Part shown: in pieces, positions 41,460-50,496 of the stretch
Layout of the letters: every line of letters starts with the position of its first letter
Position numbering within the stretch: position 1 is the first letter of the stretch
Assembly: GCF_022370835.2 (NCBI RefSeq)
Contig: NZ_CP092365.1
Location: 682,001 to 746,000, forward strand
DNA length: 64,000 bases
From: Mycolicibacillus parakoreensis
GTDB lineage: Bacteria > Actinomycetota > Actinomycetes > Mycobacteriales > Mycobacteriaceae
Direction: 5' to 3'
Translations under genes and position numbers: made by a program
The notes under the pieces: model-generated
Seen by the model: only the letters and a program-made list of their open reading frames with translations
Databases searched by the model: none
Told to the model about the DNA's origin: nothing

Positions 41460-42773
41460 ATGAGTTTCGCAGCGATGACCCCGGAGGTCATCTCCACCCA
41501 GATGTACACCGGGCCCGGTGCCGGGCCGCTGCTGGCGGCCGCCAGCGCCTGGGAGCAGGTGGGGGCCCAGTTGGCCGCCTCGGCGACGGCGTTCCAGTCC
41601 CAAATCGCCGCGCTGGTCGGCGGGCCGTGGCGGGGGCCGTCGTCGGTGAGCATGGCCGCCGCGGTCACACCGTATGTCCACTGGATGACGACCACCGCCG
41701 CACAGGCCGCCCAGACCGCGGCCCAGGCCACCGCGGCCGCCGCCGCCTATGAGGCGGCGTTCGCGGCGGTCGTGCCCCCGCCGGTGATCGCGGCCAACCG
41801 CGCCGAGTTGGCGAGCCTGGTCGCCACCAACGTCCTCGGTCAGAACATGGCGGCGATCGCCGCAGCGGATGCCGCCTACGAGGCGATGTGGGCCCAGGAC
41901 GTCGCCGCGATGATCGACTATGCCGCGAGTGCCGCACCGGCGGCCCGGCTGACCCCGTTTCGCCCGCCGCCGCGATCGGGCAACGCGGCACCCGGTTCGG
42001 CGTCCGCGGCGCTGACCGCGCCGGTCACCGCCGCACGCTCGGCGGTCCCCTCCGCGCTGGCCGCCACACCGGACAACCCGCTGTCGTCGCTGGCCTCGGC
42101 GTGGCAGTCGCTCTTCGGGGAGCTGTCCTCCTCCTCGCGGGTGGGGACGCTGACCAACGTGGCGATGAGCGCCGCCAACTTCGGCATGGTGGAGTTCAAG
42201 GTGGCCTCCCACCCCGCCGTCGGTCTCCTGCCGCTGCCGAAGGCGGGGCTCGGGGCCGGGCTCGGGGAGACGACGCCGGTGCACCCGGGTGGGCTGATGC
42301 GCCAGACCGGCGCCGCAACCGCGCCCCCGGTGAGCGCCGGGCTGGGCCGCGCCCCCGCGGTGGGTGCGCTGTCGGTACCGCCGAGCTGGGCCTCGGCGAC
42401 ACCGGCGATCCGGCTGGTGGCCGCCGAGGCCGGGGGCTCCGGGGCGGCCGCCGTGCCGGCCGCCGGAGCCCCCGGAGGCTGGGTGAACCCCGCCGCCCTG
42501 GGCAGCCTCACCGGCGGTGCGGTGGGCACGTCGGCGCCCCGGATGGGGGCAGCGGTCGGACTTCGGGTGCGCGCCGGCAAGGACGGCAAGTCGCCGGTCC
42601 AACTCGACGAAGTGATCAGCCAGCTCAAGCAGCGCCGGGATTCGGTGCAGCACTGGCACGTTGAGCAAGAGGGGCTCGACGACCTGCTCGCGAAACTGTC
42701 CACCAAGGCGGGGCTGCACGCGGTGCACGTCACGTCGGGAACGAAAACGCCGAACCAGGAAGGCGCGATGTGA
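41460..42773 (+). CDS. PPE-family protein (PPE-SVP subfamily) with atypical N-terminus
   Basis: A 437-residue PPE protein whose N-terminus reads MSFAAMTPEVIS; the defining PPE tripeptide has become TPE. The WRGPSS turn and the helical core are intact. The SVP motif is GALSVPPSWASATP (about residue 305). The last ~70 residues are unusual: a charged, coiled-coil-like segment (DEVISQLKQRRDSVQHWHVEQEG) instead of low-complexity Ala/Gly. It starts 14 nt after PE and its TGA overlaps the next ATG (TGATG). Confidence 0.9.
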   Translation: MSFAAMTPEVISTQMYTGPGAGPLLAAASAWEQVGAQLAASATAFQSQIAALVGGPWRGPSSVSMAAAVTPYVHWMTTTAAQAAQTAAQATAAAAAYEAAFAAVVPPPVIAANRAELASLVATNVLGQNMAAIAAADAAYEAMWAQDVAAMIDYAASAAPAARLTPFRPPPRSGNAAPGSASAALTAPVTAARSAVPSALAATPDNPLSSLASAWQSLFGELSSSSRVGTLTNVAMSAANFGMVEFKVASHPAVGLLPLPKAGLGAGLGETTPVHPGGLMRQTGAATAPPVSAGLGRAPAVGALSVPPSWASATPAIRLVAAEAGGSGAAAVPAAGAPGGWVNPAALGSLTGGAVGTSAPRMGAAVGLRVRAGKDGKSPVQLDEVISQLKQRRDSVQHWHVEQEGLDDLLAKLSTKAGLHAVHVTSGTKTPNQEGAM

Positions 42774-43144
42774 TGGTGTGCAGCAACGGTGCCGGTCGGC
42801 GCACCCGGTTGGCGGTTGGTCTGCTGGGGACACTGGGTGTCGCGGCGGTGATCGGTGTCGCCGCACCCGCGGTTGCGGAGCCGGGAACCGACGGCGCCCC
42901 CGGCTCCCAGGACGAGGGTTTCCTCGATGCTCTGCGCGCGGCCGGCATCACCTTCCCCGACCCGGCGCAGGCGGTGTCGGCCGCCCACACCATGTGCGGG
43001 CTGGCCGACAGCGGCGAGCCGGGACTCGACATCCTGCACGACCTCAAGGTCCACAACCCGGGCATCAGCACCGACGGCGCCGCCCAGTTCGCCGCGATCG
43101 CCGCGAACACCTACTGTCCGCACGAACTGGCACCGGCCCAATAG
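42773..43144 (+). CDS. Secreted DUF732-domain protein
   Basis: A 123-residue protein with a Sec signal peptide (basic RRTR, hydrophobic LAVGLLGTLGVAAVIGVA, likely cleavage after APAVA). A DUF732 domain follows, with two Cys residues (MCGLAD and TYCPHE) expected to form a disulfide. DUF732 proteins are small secreted mycobacterial proteins of unknown role. ATG 42773 follows AGGAAGG and shares one base with the PPE stop, so it is translationally coupled to a PPE gene. Its product should be exported by Sec while its neighbours use ESX. Confidence 0.85.
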   Translation: MVCSNGAGRRTRLAVGLLGTLGVAAVIGVAAPAVAEPGTDGAPGSQDEGFLDALRAAGITFPDPAQAVSAAHTMCGLADSGEPGLDILHDLKVHNPGISTDGAAQFAAIAANTYCPHELAPAQ

Positions 43145-43156
43145 GGTGGCGTCGCG

Positions 43157-44806
43157 TTAGGCCGACCGCCCCCGCTCGGCGCGGTAGCGCCGCACCAGGG
43201 CGTCGGTGGAACTGTCGGACTGGGCGGGGGGCGCGGCGTCATCGGTGAGCACCGGAACCAGCGCCTTGGCTTGGGTTTTGCCCAACTCGACTCCCCACTG
43301 GTCGAAGGAGTCGATACCCCACACCACCCCCTCGGTGAACACTTGGTGCTCATAGAGCGCGATCAGTTGGCCGAGCACCGACGGGGTCAGCCGGGTGGCC
43401 AGAATGGAAGTGCTCGGCCGGTTCCCGGGCATCACCTTGTGCGGGACCACCGCGGCCGGGGTGCCTTCGGCGGTGATCTCCTCGGCGGTCTTGCCGAACG
43501 CCAGAACCTGGGTCTGGGCGAAGAAATTGCTCATCAACAGGTCGTGCATGCTGCCGTCGCCGTCGGCGGTGGGAAGGTCGTCGAGGGGTTCGGCGAACCC
43601 GATGAAGTCGGCCGGCACCAGCCGGGTGCCCTGGTGCAGCAACTGGTAGAAGGCGTGCTGACCGTTGGTTCCCGGCTCGCCCCAGTAGATTTCGCCGCTG
43701 TCTACGGTGACGGGGGTGCCGTCGGCGCGCACCGATTTGCCGTTGGACTCCATGGTCAGCTGCTGCAGATAGGCGGGGAACCGCGCCAGATCGTTCGCGT
43801 ACGGCAACACCGCGCGGGATTGGGCGCCAAAGAAATTCGTGTACCACACGCTGAGCAGGCCGAGCAGGGCCGGTGCGTTCTCCTCCAGCGCTGCGGTGCG
43901 GAAATGCTCATCGACGGCATGGAACCCGGCGAGGAACTCGGCGAACCGCTTGCGCCCGATCACCGCCATCACCGACAGCCCGATCGCCGAATCCACCGAA
44001 TACCGGCCGCCCACCCAGTCCCAGAACCCGAACATGTTGGCCGGGTCGATGCCGAACTCGGAGACCAGTCGTTCGTTGGTGGAGACCGCGACGAAATGCT
44101 GGGCCACCGCCGCGTCGCCGAGCGCGTCGGTGAGCCAACGCCGGGCGGCGGCGGCGTTGGTCAACGTCTCCAGGGTGGAGAACGTCTTGGAGGCGACGAT
44201 GAACAACGTGGTGGCCGGATCCAGATCGGCCAGGGTCGCCACCAGGTCGGCCGGATCGATGTTGGAGACGAACCGGGCGGAGATCCCGGCGTCGGCGTAG
44301 TGACGCAGCGCCCGGTACACCATCGCCGGGCCCAGATCCGATCCGCCGATCCCGATGTTGACCACACAGCGGATCGGTTTGCCGGTCGCGCCGGTCCAGG
44401 CGCCGCTGCGCAGCCGGTCGGTGAACTCGCCCATCGCGGTGAGCACCGCGTGCACATCGGCGACGACATCCTGGCCGTCGACGGTGAGGCTGGCGTCGGC
44501 CGGCAGACGCAGTGCGGTGTGCAGCACCGCACGGTCCTCGGAGGTGTTGACGTGGGCTCCGGAGAACATCGCGTCGCGCTGCTGTTCGAGCCCGGCGGTG
44601 CGCGCGAGATCGCACAGCAGCCGCAGTGTCTCGGCGGTGATCCGGTGTTTGCTGAAGTCGATGTAGAGATCGCCGACCCCGACGGTGAACGTGCGTCCCC
44701 GGTCGGGGTCGGCGTCGAAGAGTTCGCGCAACGAGGTGCGCTGGATCTGGTCGTGATGCCGACGCAGTGCGCTCCATGCGGAGCTCACGGAGATATCCGG
44801 GGCCAT
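43157..44806 (-). CDS. pgi: Glucose-6-phosphate isomerase
   Basis: A 549-residue Pgi, interconverting glucose-6-phosphate and fructose-6-phosphate. Family signatures are intact: [27 protein letters not shown] (sugar phosphate binding), the catalytic Glu in [12 protein letters not shown] and the C-terminal [11 protein letters not shown] with the catalytic Lys. Size is normal (Rv0946c is 553 aa). The ATG is preceded by TAGAGT plus 6 nt, consistent with a leaderless transcript. It converges with the DUF732 gene 12 nt away. Confidence 0.97.
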   Translation of the reverse strand: MAPDISVSSAWSALRRHHDQIQRTSLRELFDADPDRGRTFTVGVGDLYIDFSKHRITAETLRLLCDLARTAGLEQQRDAMFSGAHVNTSEDRAVLHTALRLPADASLTVDGQDVVADVHAVLTAMGEFTDRLRSGAWTGATGKPIRCVVNIGIGGSDLGPAMVYRALRHYADAGISARFVSNIDPADLVATLADLDPATTLFIVASKTFSTLETLTNAAAARRWLTDALGDAAVAQHFVAVSTNERLVSEFGIDPANMFGFWDWVGGRYSVDSAIGLSVMAVIGRKRFAEFLAGFHAVDEHFRTAALEENAPALLGLLSVWYTNFFGAQSRAVLPYANDLARFPAYLQQLTMESNGKSVRADGTPVTVDSGEIYWGEPGTNGQHAFYQLLHQGTRLVPADFIGFAEPLDDLPTADGDGSMHDLLMSNFFAQTQVLAFGKTAEEITAEGTPAAVVPHKVMPGNRPSTSILATRLTPSVLGQLIALYEHQVFTEGVVWGIDSFDQWGVELGKTQAKALVPVLTDDAAPPAQSDSSTDALVRRYRAERGRSA

Positions 44807-44835
44807 CCCTCGACTCTAACGCGGCTCACCGTGCT

Positions 44836-45522
44836 CTACCCGCCGGCGAGCACCCGCGGGTAGAGCACGTTGTTCTCCTTGTGGACGTGCATGTGCAGAT
44901 CGGATTCGATCTCCTCGAGCCCGGCCAGCATCGCCACGTAGGAGCCGCAGGCGTCGGCGGGCACCGCGTAGTCGTCGGTGAGCCGGCGCAGTTCGGCGAG
45001 GAGCTCTCCAGCGCCGTCGTGCTCGACCATGTTCTCCTTGAGTGCGCTGCGCAGCTCCTCGGTGAGCGGGGCGTCCCCGGCGCCGTCGCGGGCGGTGAGC
45101 GCCGGGAACAGCTCTTCTTCCTCCTCGCGCAGGTGCGGCTCGATGCCGCCGCGCAGCTTGGTGAACACGTCCCGGACCCGGGTCAGCTCACCGTGGTTGG
45201 GGCCGTGCACCCGGGCCACCTTGTCCACCAGCGCCTGCATCCGCGGGAACTCTTCCCACAGGAACCGGTGGTGGGTGTCGACGACGTGCTCGATCAGTGC
45301 GGTGTCACCGAGGTCGGCCCAACTCTCCCGCGCGCCGGGCGTTTCGGTGTTCAACGCCGTCAGCAACCCCTCGACGTCGATCTGCGCCTCCGCGCAGGCC
45401 TCGCCGACCGGGCGCTGGCCGTGGCAGCAGTAGTCGATGCCGAACCGATCCAGGATGCGGGTGCGCGACGGGTCGGCGGTCACGATGTCGCCGAGAATGG
45501 TCTCGGGTGTGTAGGGGGTCAT
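44836..45522 (-). CDS. Iron-sulfur cluster repair diiron protein (RIC/ScdA family)
   Basis: A 228-residue RIC protein. The N-terminal ScdA_N domain has FGIDYCCHGQRP (the CC motif). The C-terminal hemerythrin-like domain carries HHRFLWEEFPR, HLREEEEELFP, MVEHDGAGEL and HMHVHKENNVLYPR, supplying the His/Glu ligands of a diiron site. RIC proteins restore iron-sulfur clusters damaged by NO or peroxide. It starts 30 nt upstream of pgi on the same strand and is divergent from the molybdopterin oxidoreductase gene, with tandem repeats between them. Confidence 0.92.
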   Translation of the reverse strand: MTPYTPETILGDIVTADPSRTRILDRFGIDYCCHGQRPVGEACAEAQIDVEGLLTALNTETPGARESWADLGDTALIEHVVDTHHRFLWEEFPRMQALVDKVARVHGPNHGELTRVRDVFTKLRGGIEPHLREEEEELFPALTARDGAGDAPLTEELRSALKENMVEHDGAGELLAELRRLTDDYAVPADACGSYVAMLAGLEEIESDLHMHVHKENNVLYPRVLAGG

Positions 45523-45639
45523 CGCCGTTCTCCTTCAGTGCGGTGTGCCGAGCCTGCACGCCCGACTTGATCCCGATAACGACCCGGCGCGCGACGATTA
45601 TTCCGATCCCGGATTGTGCTCGCGGCCGGAGGCATTGAC

Positions 45640-45672
45640 CGGGCATCGACCGGGTATCGGCCGGATATCGGC
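45640..45672. repeat. Three tandem 11-bp repeats in the ric/molybdoenzyme intergenic region
   Basis: CGGGCATCGAC, CGGGTATCGGC and CGGATATCGGC follow each other without a gap. The 11-bp period would place equivalent bases on the same face of the helix, as in cooperative binding sites. The palindrome GGCCGGATATCGGCC overlaps the last copy. The surrounding 45523-45774 holds no gene. Confidence 0.5.
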
Positions 45673-45774
45673 CTGAGGTGGGTTCGTGGGGGTGGTCGCG
45701 GTGCCGCGGCGCGACGGGCGCGCCTGGGTGCATCGGGTCGTGTACGGCGGCGCCGAACCGCGATATCGTCGGGT

Positions 45775-47589
45775 ATGGCCGTCGATCCGGTCGCGCGATC
45801 CGGGGGGTCCCCGCCGACCCCCGAAGCCCTGGAATCGCTGCTGGACCACAATTCCCGGCGCGGGCTGTGGCAACGCCGCATCGTCGTCGGGGAGTGGGCC
45901 GGCGGAATCGACCAGGAGATGGCGCGGGCGCCCAGCGTGCGGATCGGACGACGCTGGGTCAGTTCGCTGTGGCTGATCCCGCTCGCCGTGGTGGGCCTGT
46001 TGGTCGCGGTCGCGTTGGCACAGCAACTGCGTCGCTACGGCTGGATGCAGGACTTCATCGCCGCCTATCCGGGCACCGCGGCGAGTTTCGCGACGCCGCT
46101 GCATTCGGGATTTCCCGCCTGGCTGCGTTGGCAACACCTGTTCAACATCGTGTTCATGATGTTTTTGATGCGCGCGGGACTGCAGATCCTGGCCGACCAC
46201 CCGCGGCTGTATCTCAACTCGGGGTGCCGGCCGGGCAGTGCGTGGTTGCGGCTGCGCACGGCGGTGCCCGCCGACCGGATGGACAAACGCCGCCCGGCAC
46301 AGCTGTGGACCGCCAAAGACGATTCGGTGGCCCTGCCGGCCTGGTTGGGAATCCCCGGGATCCGCCACACCGTCGGGTTGGCGCGGTGGTGGCACTTCGT
46401 GTTCGACCTGCTCTGGCTCGCCAACGGGCTGGTGTTCTACGTGCTGCTGTTCGCCACCGGCCAGTGGCGGCGCATCGTGCCGCAATCCTGGGAGGTGCTG
46501 CCCCACGCGGCGTCGACCGCCGTGCAGTACGCGTCGTTGGATTTCCCGGTCAACGCCGGGTTCACCAACTACAACGGACTGCAGATGATCGCCTACTTCA
46601 CCACGGTGTTCATCGCCGCGCCGCTGGCGTTCGCCACCGGGCTGCTGCAGGCGCCGTCGGTGGCCGCCCGATTCGGGTTCGCCCGCGGACCGTTGAACCG
46701 GCAGGTGGCCCGCAGCGTGCACTTCGGGGTGCTGGTGTGGATGGTGGTGTTCATCGCCATCCACACGGTGATGGTGTTCACCACCGGACTGGTCGGCAAC
46801 CTCAACCACATCGTGCTGGGCACCGACACCGAGTCCTACGGGCCGCTGGTCGTGTATGTGGTGGCGATGGTGGTGATCAGCGCCGCCTGGCTGGCCGCCT
46901 CACCGTTGACGATGCGCTACCCGGCGGTGGTGCGCCGCGTCGGCATCGCGGTGGTCGGCTGGGCGAAGGCGCTGATGGAGCGCCCGCATCCGAACGCCAC
47001 CTACTCCGAGCGCGACATCTCGACGTACCTGTGGCCCAACGGCACGCTGCCCGAGTCGTCGCACTACCGCCGACTGCAGGAGGCGAACTGGGCGGGCTAC
47101 GAACTGGCGGTCACCGGGCTGGTGGAGAACCCGACGACGTTGAGCTACGAGCAGTTGCGGGCCATGCCCAAACACGAGCAGGTGACCGGCCACTACTGCA
47201 TCCAGGGCTGGTCGGGGGTGGCCAAGTGGGGTGGGGTGCGCATGGCCGACATCCTGGAACTGGTGCATCCGTTGCCCAGCGCGCGCTGGGTGGTGTTCTA
47301 TTCGTTCGCCGAGGGGTCCGGCCCGTCCACCGAGGGCCGCTACTACGACTGTCACAAGATCGAGCACATGCGCGAGCCCACCACGTTGCTGGCCTACGAG
47401 ATGAACGACGCCCCGCTCACGGTGGCCCACGGTGCGCCGCTGCGGCTGCGCAACGAGCACGAACTCGGGTTCAAGATGGTCAAGTGGGTCGAGGCGATCG
47501 AATTCGTCGAGAGCTTCGACCGGCTCGGGTTGGGCAAGGGCGGCTACAACGAGGACCACGAATACTACGGCTATCGGATGCCGATCTGA
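45775..47589 (+). CDS. Membrane cytochrome b561-like domain fused to sulfite oxidase-type molybdopterin domain
   Basis: A 604-residue fusion. Residues ~55-400 contain about six membrane helices with paired His residues (for example in LRWQHLFNIVF, ARWWHFVFD, RSVHFGVLVW and VFIAIHTVMV), the layout of a di-haem cytochrome b561/DUF4405 anchor. Residues ~410-604 are a sulfite-oxidase-fold molybdopterin domain with HYCIQGWSGVAKWGGV; the Cys near 475 should bind Mo. ATG 45775 follows TATCGT with only 5 nt between. Family members reduce or oxidise small S- or N-containing compounds by exchanging electrons with the quinone pool. The substrate is unknown. Confidence 0.85.
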   Translation: MAVDPVARSGGSPPTPEALESLLDHNSRRGLWQRRIVVGEWAGGIDQEMARAPSVRIGRRWVSSLWLIPLAVVGLLVAVALAQQLRRYGWMQDFIAAYPGTAASFATPLHSGFPAWLRWQHLFNIVFMMFLMRAGLQILADHPRLYLNSGCRPGSAWLRLRTAVPADRMDKRRPAQLWTAKDDSVALPAWLGIPGIRHTVGLARWWHFVFDLLWLANGLVFYVLLFATGQWRRIVPQSWEVLPHAASTAVQYASLDFPVNAGFTNYNGLQMIAYFTTVFIAAPLAFATGLLQAPSVAARFGFARGPLNRQVARSVHFGVLVWMVVFIAIHTVMVFTTGLVGNLNHIVLGTDTESYGPLVVYVVAMVVISAAWLAASPLTMRYPAVVRRVGIAVVGWAKALMERPHPNATYSERDISTYLWPNGTLPESSHYRRLQEANWAGYELAVTGLVENPTTLSYEQLRAMPKHEQVTGHYCIQGWSGVAKWGGVRMADILELVHPLPSARWVVFYSFAEGSGPSTEGRYYDCHKIEHMREPTTLLAYEMNDAPLTVAHGAPLRLRNEHELGFKMVKWVEAIEFVESFDRLGLGKGGYNEDHEYYGYRMPI

Positions 47590-47597
47590 GCCGCGGC

Positions 47598-47906
47598 TCA
47601 GTGACCGAGCCGGCCGCGACCCATCCGCAGCAGCAGCATCGCCAGGTCTTTGCCGTCGGGCCCCAGTTCGCTGTAGCGCTCGATCACCTTCATCTCCCGG
47701 CTGTGCACCAGTCGGGTGCCCCCCGAGGCCATCCGGGCCCGACCGATGGCCTGGGAGACCTCGGTGCGCCGCTTCACCGCGGCCAGGATCTCGGCGTCGA
47801 GCCGGTCGATCTCGCCGCGCAACTCATCGATGTCGGTCGTGGGGTGGGTCTTCGCGGACATGGTGGGCGACTCCGTACTCTGACTGTTGGTGGGTTCTGG
47901 TCTCAT
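47598..47906 (-). CDS. Chorismate mutase (AroQ-delta, intracellular)
   Basis: A 102-residue helical chorismate mutase closely matching Rv0948c (105 aa). The core reads LRGEIDRLDAEILAAVKRR...GRARMASGGTRLVHSREMKVIERYSELGPDGKDLA and ends RMGRGRLGH. The Arg residues and Glu of the active site are in these helices. It converts chorismate to prephenate and in M. tuberculosis needs AroG (DAHP synthase) for full activity. The last residues (RLGH) are those that insert in the complex. ATG 47906 gives the family start (MRPEP); ATG 47858 is an alternative. Confidence 0.95.
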   Translation of the reverse strand: MRPEPTNSQSTESPTMSAKTHPTTDIDELRGEIDRLDAEILAAVKRRTEVSQAIGRARMASGGTRLVHSREMKVIERYSELGPDGKDLAMLLLRMGRGRLGH

Positions 47907-48153
47907 CGGCACTCCGGGGTACTCCGGCCTCACGCAACAGGCGAACCCCGGATTCCGGTGCGGACCGCGGGGCTCGTGTCGAGCAGCTACGCGCCAGGCA
48001 CCGTCGGGCGGTACCCGGTAAAGAATCGACGCTGCGTATCGAGCACAAATCGAGTGTGCCACCCGGGGCCGTGCCAGCGCAAAACCTGTCCCCGCGCGAC
48101 GGTAGGTTGGGGCTGGCAGGACCCGGCCGGCACAGAAGGAGGAGCGGCGCAAC

Positions 48154-50487
48154 GTGAGCGTGCACGTCAACGAGGAGGCCGCCGCCGGGGCCTCGGGGCA
48201 GGCGGCCGCGCTGCTGGCCGATCTCAACCCGCAGCAGCGCCGGGCGGTGCTGCACGAGGACGCCCCGCTGCTGATCGTCGCCGGGGCGGGCTCGGGAAAG
48301 ACCGCGGTGTTGACCCGGCGCATCGCCTATCTGCTGGCCGCCCGCGGCGTCGGGGTCGGCGAGGTCCTGGCGATCACGTTCACCAACAAGGCCGCCGCCG
48401 AGATGCGCGAACGGGTGGTGCAGCTGATCGGCCCGCGGGCCATACCGATGTGGGTGGCGACGTTCCACTCCACCTGCGTGCGGATTCTGCGCAGCCAGGC
48501 GGCGTTGATCCCGGGGTTGAACTCCAACTTCTCGATCTACGACGCCGACGATTCGCGCCGGCTGCTGTTGATGATCGCCCGCGACCTGGGCCTCGACGTC
48601 AAACGGTACTCACCGCGGCTGTTGGCCACCGCGATCTCGAATCTGAAAAACGAGCTGATCGACCCCGACCGGGCACTGAGCGACCTCGGCGAGGACGCCG
48701 ATGAGCTGGCCCGCACCGCCGCCGGCGTCTACGGCGAATACCAACGCCGACTGCGCGCGGCCAACGCACTGGACTTCGACGACCTGATCGGGGAGACCGT
48801 GGGGCTGCTGCAGGCCTTCCCGCAGGTGGCCCAGCACTACCGGCGGCGGTTCCGCCACGTCCTGGTCGATGAGTATCAGGACACCAACCACGCTCAGTAC
48901 GTCCTGGTGCGTGAACTCGCCGGCCACGGCGCCGCGCCGGGGGCCGGCGACGAATCCCCGCCGCCGGCGGAGCTCTGCGTCGTCGGTGACGCCGACCAAT
49001 CGATCTATGCGTTCCGCGGGGCCACGATCCGCAACATCGAAGATTTCGAGCGTGACTACCCGGACGCGACGACGATTCTGCTGGAACAGAATTACCGGTC
49101 CACTCAGACCATTCTGTCGGCGGCGAACTCGGTGATCGCCTGTAACACCGGTCGGCGGGACAAACGGCTGTGGACCGACGCCGGCGACGGCGAGCCGATC
49201 GTCGGCTACGTCGCCGACAACGAGCACGACGAGGCCCGGTTCGTCGCCGCCGAGATCGACGCGCTGGTCGACGCCGGTGAGATCACCTACAACGACATCG
49301 CGGTGTTCTACCGCACCAACAACTCCTCGCGCGCGGTCGAGGAGGTGTTCATCCGCACCGGCATCCCCTACAAGGTGGTCGGCGGTGTGCGTTTCTATGA
49401 GCGTAAAGAGATCCGGGACCTGGTGGCCTACCTGCGGGCGCTGGACAATCCCGCCGACACGGTCAGTCTGCGGCGCATCCTGAACACACCGCGCCGCGGG
49501 ATCGGGGACCGTGCCGAGGCGTGCGTGTCGGTGTTCGCCGAGAACACCGGGGTGGGATTCGCCGAGGCGTTAAAGGCCGCCGCCGCGGGTCGGGTGCCGA
49601 TGCTCAACACCCGGTCGGTGAAGGCGATCAGCGGGTTCCTGGAGTTGATGCAAAAGCTGCGCGCCCAGATCGACGCGGGGCCGGGGGATCTGGTGGAGGC
49701 GGTGCTCGAGCAGACCGGATACCGTCGGGAACTCGAAGCATCCACCGACCCGCAGGATCTGGCCCGTCTGGACAACGTCAACGAACTCGTCAGCGTCGCA
49801 CACGAATTCAGCACCGACTGGCAGAACCGGGAGGCGCTGAACTCGGAGGAATCGGACGCCGCGGACGCTCCCGAACTCAGTGTGCTCGGTGAGTTTCTGG
49901 AGCGGGTGTCGCTGGTCAGTGACACCGACGACATCCCCGACCACGGCGCCGGGGTGGTGACCTTGATGACGTTGCACACCGCCAAGGGGTTGGAGTTCCC
50001 GGTGGTGTTCGTGACCGGCTGGGAGGACGGGATGTTCCCGCACATGCGGGCGCTGGGGGATCCGACCGAACTCAGCGAGGAGCGGCGGTTGGCCTATGTG
50101 GGGATCACCCGGGCCCGTCGGCGTCTGTACGTCAGCCGCGCCAAGATCCGCTCGGCGTGGGGCCAGCCGAACATGAATCCCGAATCACGGTTCCTGCAAG
50201 AGATCCCCGCGCAACTCGTCGACTGGCGCCGCACCGACACCGCACCGGCGTTCAGTGCCCCGGTCAGCGGCATCGACCGCGGCGCCCGGCCCGCACCGAT
50301 GCGGTCGGCGACCCGGCGTGCACCGTTGGTGCTGGCGCCCGGTGACCGGGTCTCGCACGACAAATACGGGCTGGGCCGCGTCGAGGAGGTCTCCGGGGTC
50401 GGGGAGTCGGCGATGTCGCTGATCGACTTCGGCAGCGCCGGCCGGGTCAAGCTGATGCACAACCATGCGCCGTTGACCAAGCTGTAG
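48154..50487 (+). CDS. uvrD1: DNA helicase UvrD1 (PcrA-type)
   Basis: A 777-residue SF1A 3'-5' helicase. Walker A is GAGSGKTAVLTRRIAYL; motif II is VDEYQDTNHAQY; motif III has GDADQSIYAFRGA; motifs IV-VI follow with LHTAKGLEFPVVF and YVGITRARRRLY. Size agrees with Rv0949 (771 aa). It acts in nucleotide excision repair, and mycobacterial UvrD1 is known to be activated by Ku, whose gene is 20 kb upstream. The C-terminal Tudor-like segment (DRVSHDKYGLGRVEEVSG) contacts RNA polymerase in PcrA. GTG 48154 follows AAGGAGGAG. Confidence 0.96.
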   Translation: MSVHVNEEAAAGASGQAAALLADLNPQQRRAVLHEDAPLLIVAGAGSGKTAVLTRRIAYLLAARGVGVGEVLAITFTNKAAAEMRERVVQLIGPRAIPMWVATFHSTCVRILRSQAALIPGLNSNFSIYDADDSRRLLLMIARDLGLDVKRYSPRLLATAISNLKNELIDPDRALSDLGEDADELARTAAGVYGEYQRRLRAANALDFDDLIGETVGLLQAFPQVAQHYRRRFRHVLVDEYQDTNHAQYVLVRELAGHGAAPGAGDESPPPAELCVVGDADQSIYAFRGATIRNIEDFERDYPDATTILLEQNYRSTQTILSAANSVIACNTGRRDKRLWTDAGDGEPIVGYVADNEHDEARFVAAEIDALVDAGEITYNDIAVFYRTNNSSRAVEEVFIRTGIPYKVVGGVRFYERKEIRDLVAYLRALDNPADTVSLRRILNTPRRGIGDRAEACVSVFAENTGVGFAEALKAAAAGRVPMLNTRSVKAISGFLELMQKLRAQIDAGPGDLVEAVLEQTGYRRELEASTDPQDLARLDNVNELVSVAHEFSTDWQNREALNSEESDAADAPELSVLGEFLERVSLVSDTDDIPDHGAGVVTLMTLHTAKGLEFPVVFVTGWEDGMFPHMRALGDPTELSEERRLAYVGITRARRRLYVSRAKIRSAWGQPNMNPESRFLQEIPAQLVDWRRTDTAPAFSAPVSGIDRGARPAPMRSATRRAPLVLAPGDRVSHDKYGLGRVEEVSGVGESAMSLIDFGSAGRVKLMHNHAPLTKL

Positions 50488-50496
50488 TCGCCGGTG

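Noticed and set aside
42196..42664. Plus-strand frame of 258 codons inside the second PPE gene
   Set aside because: Gly/Arg/Ala-rich shadow in an alternative frame of a GC-rich PPE gene.
45678..48704. A 1008-codon plus-strand frame across the molybdoenzyme and uvrD1
   Set aside because: Composition is Arg/Ala/Gly/Pro-rich with no motif, and three real genes with clear domains occupy the same DNA in other frames.
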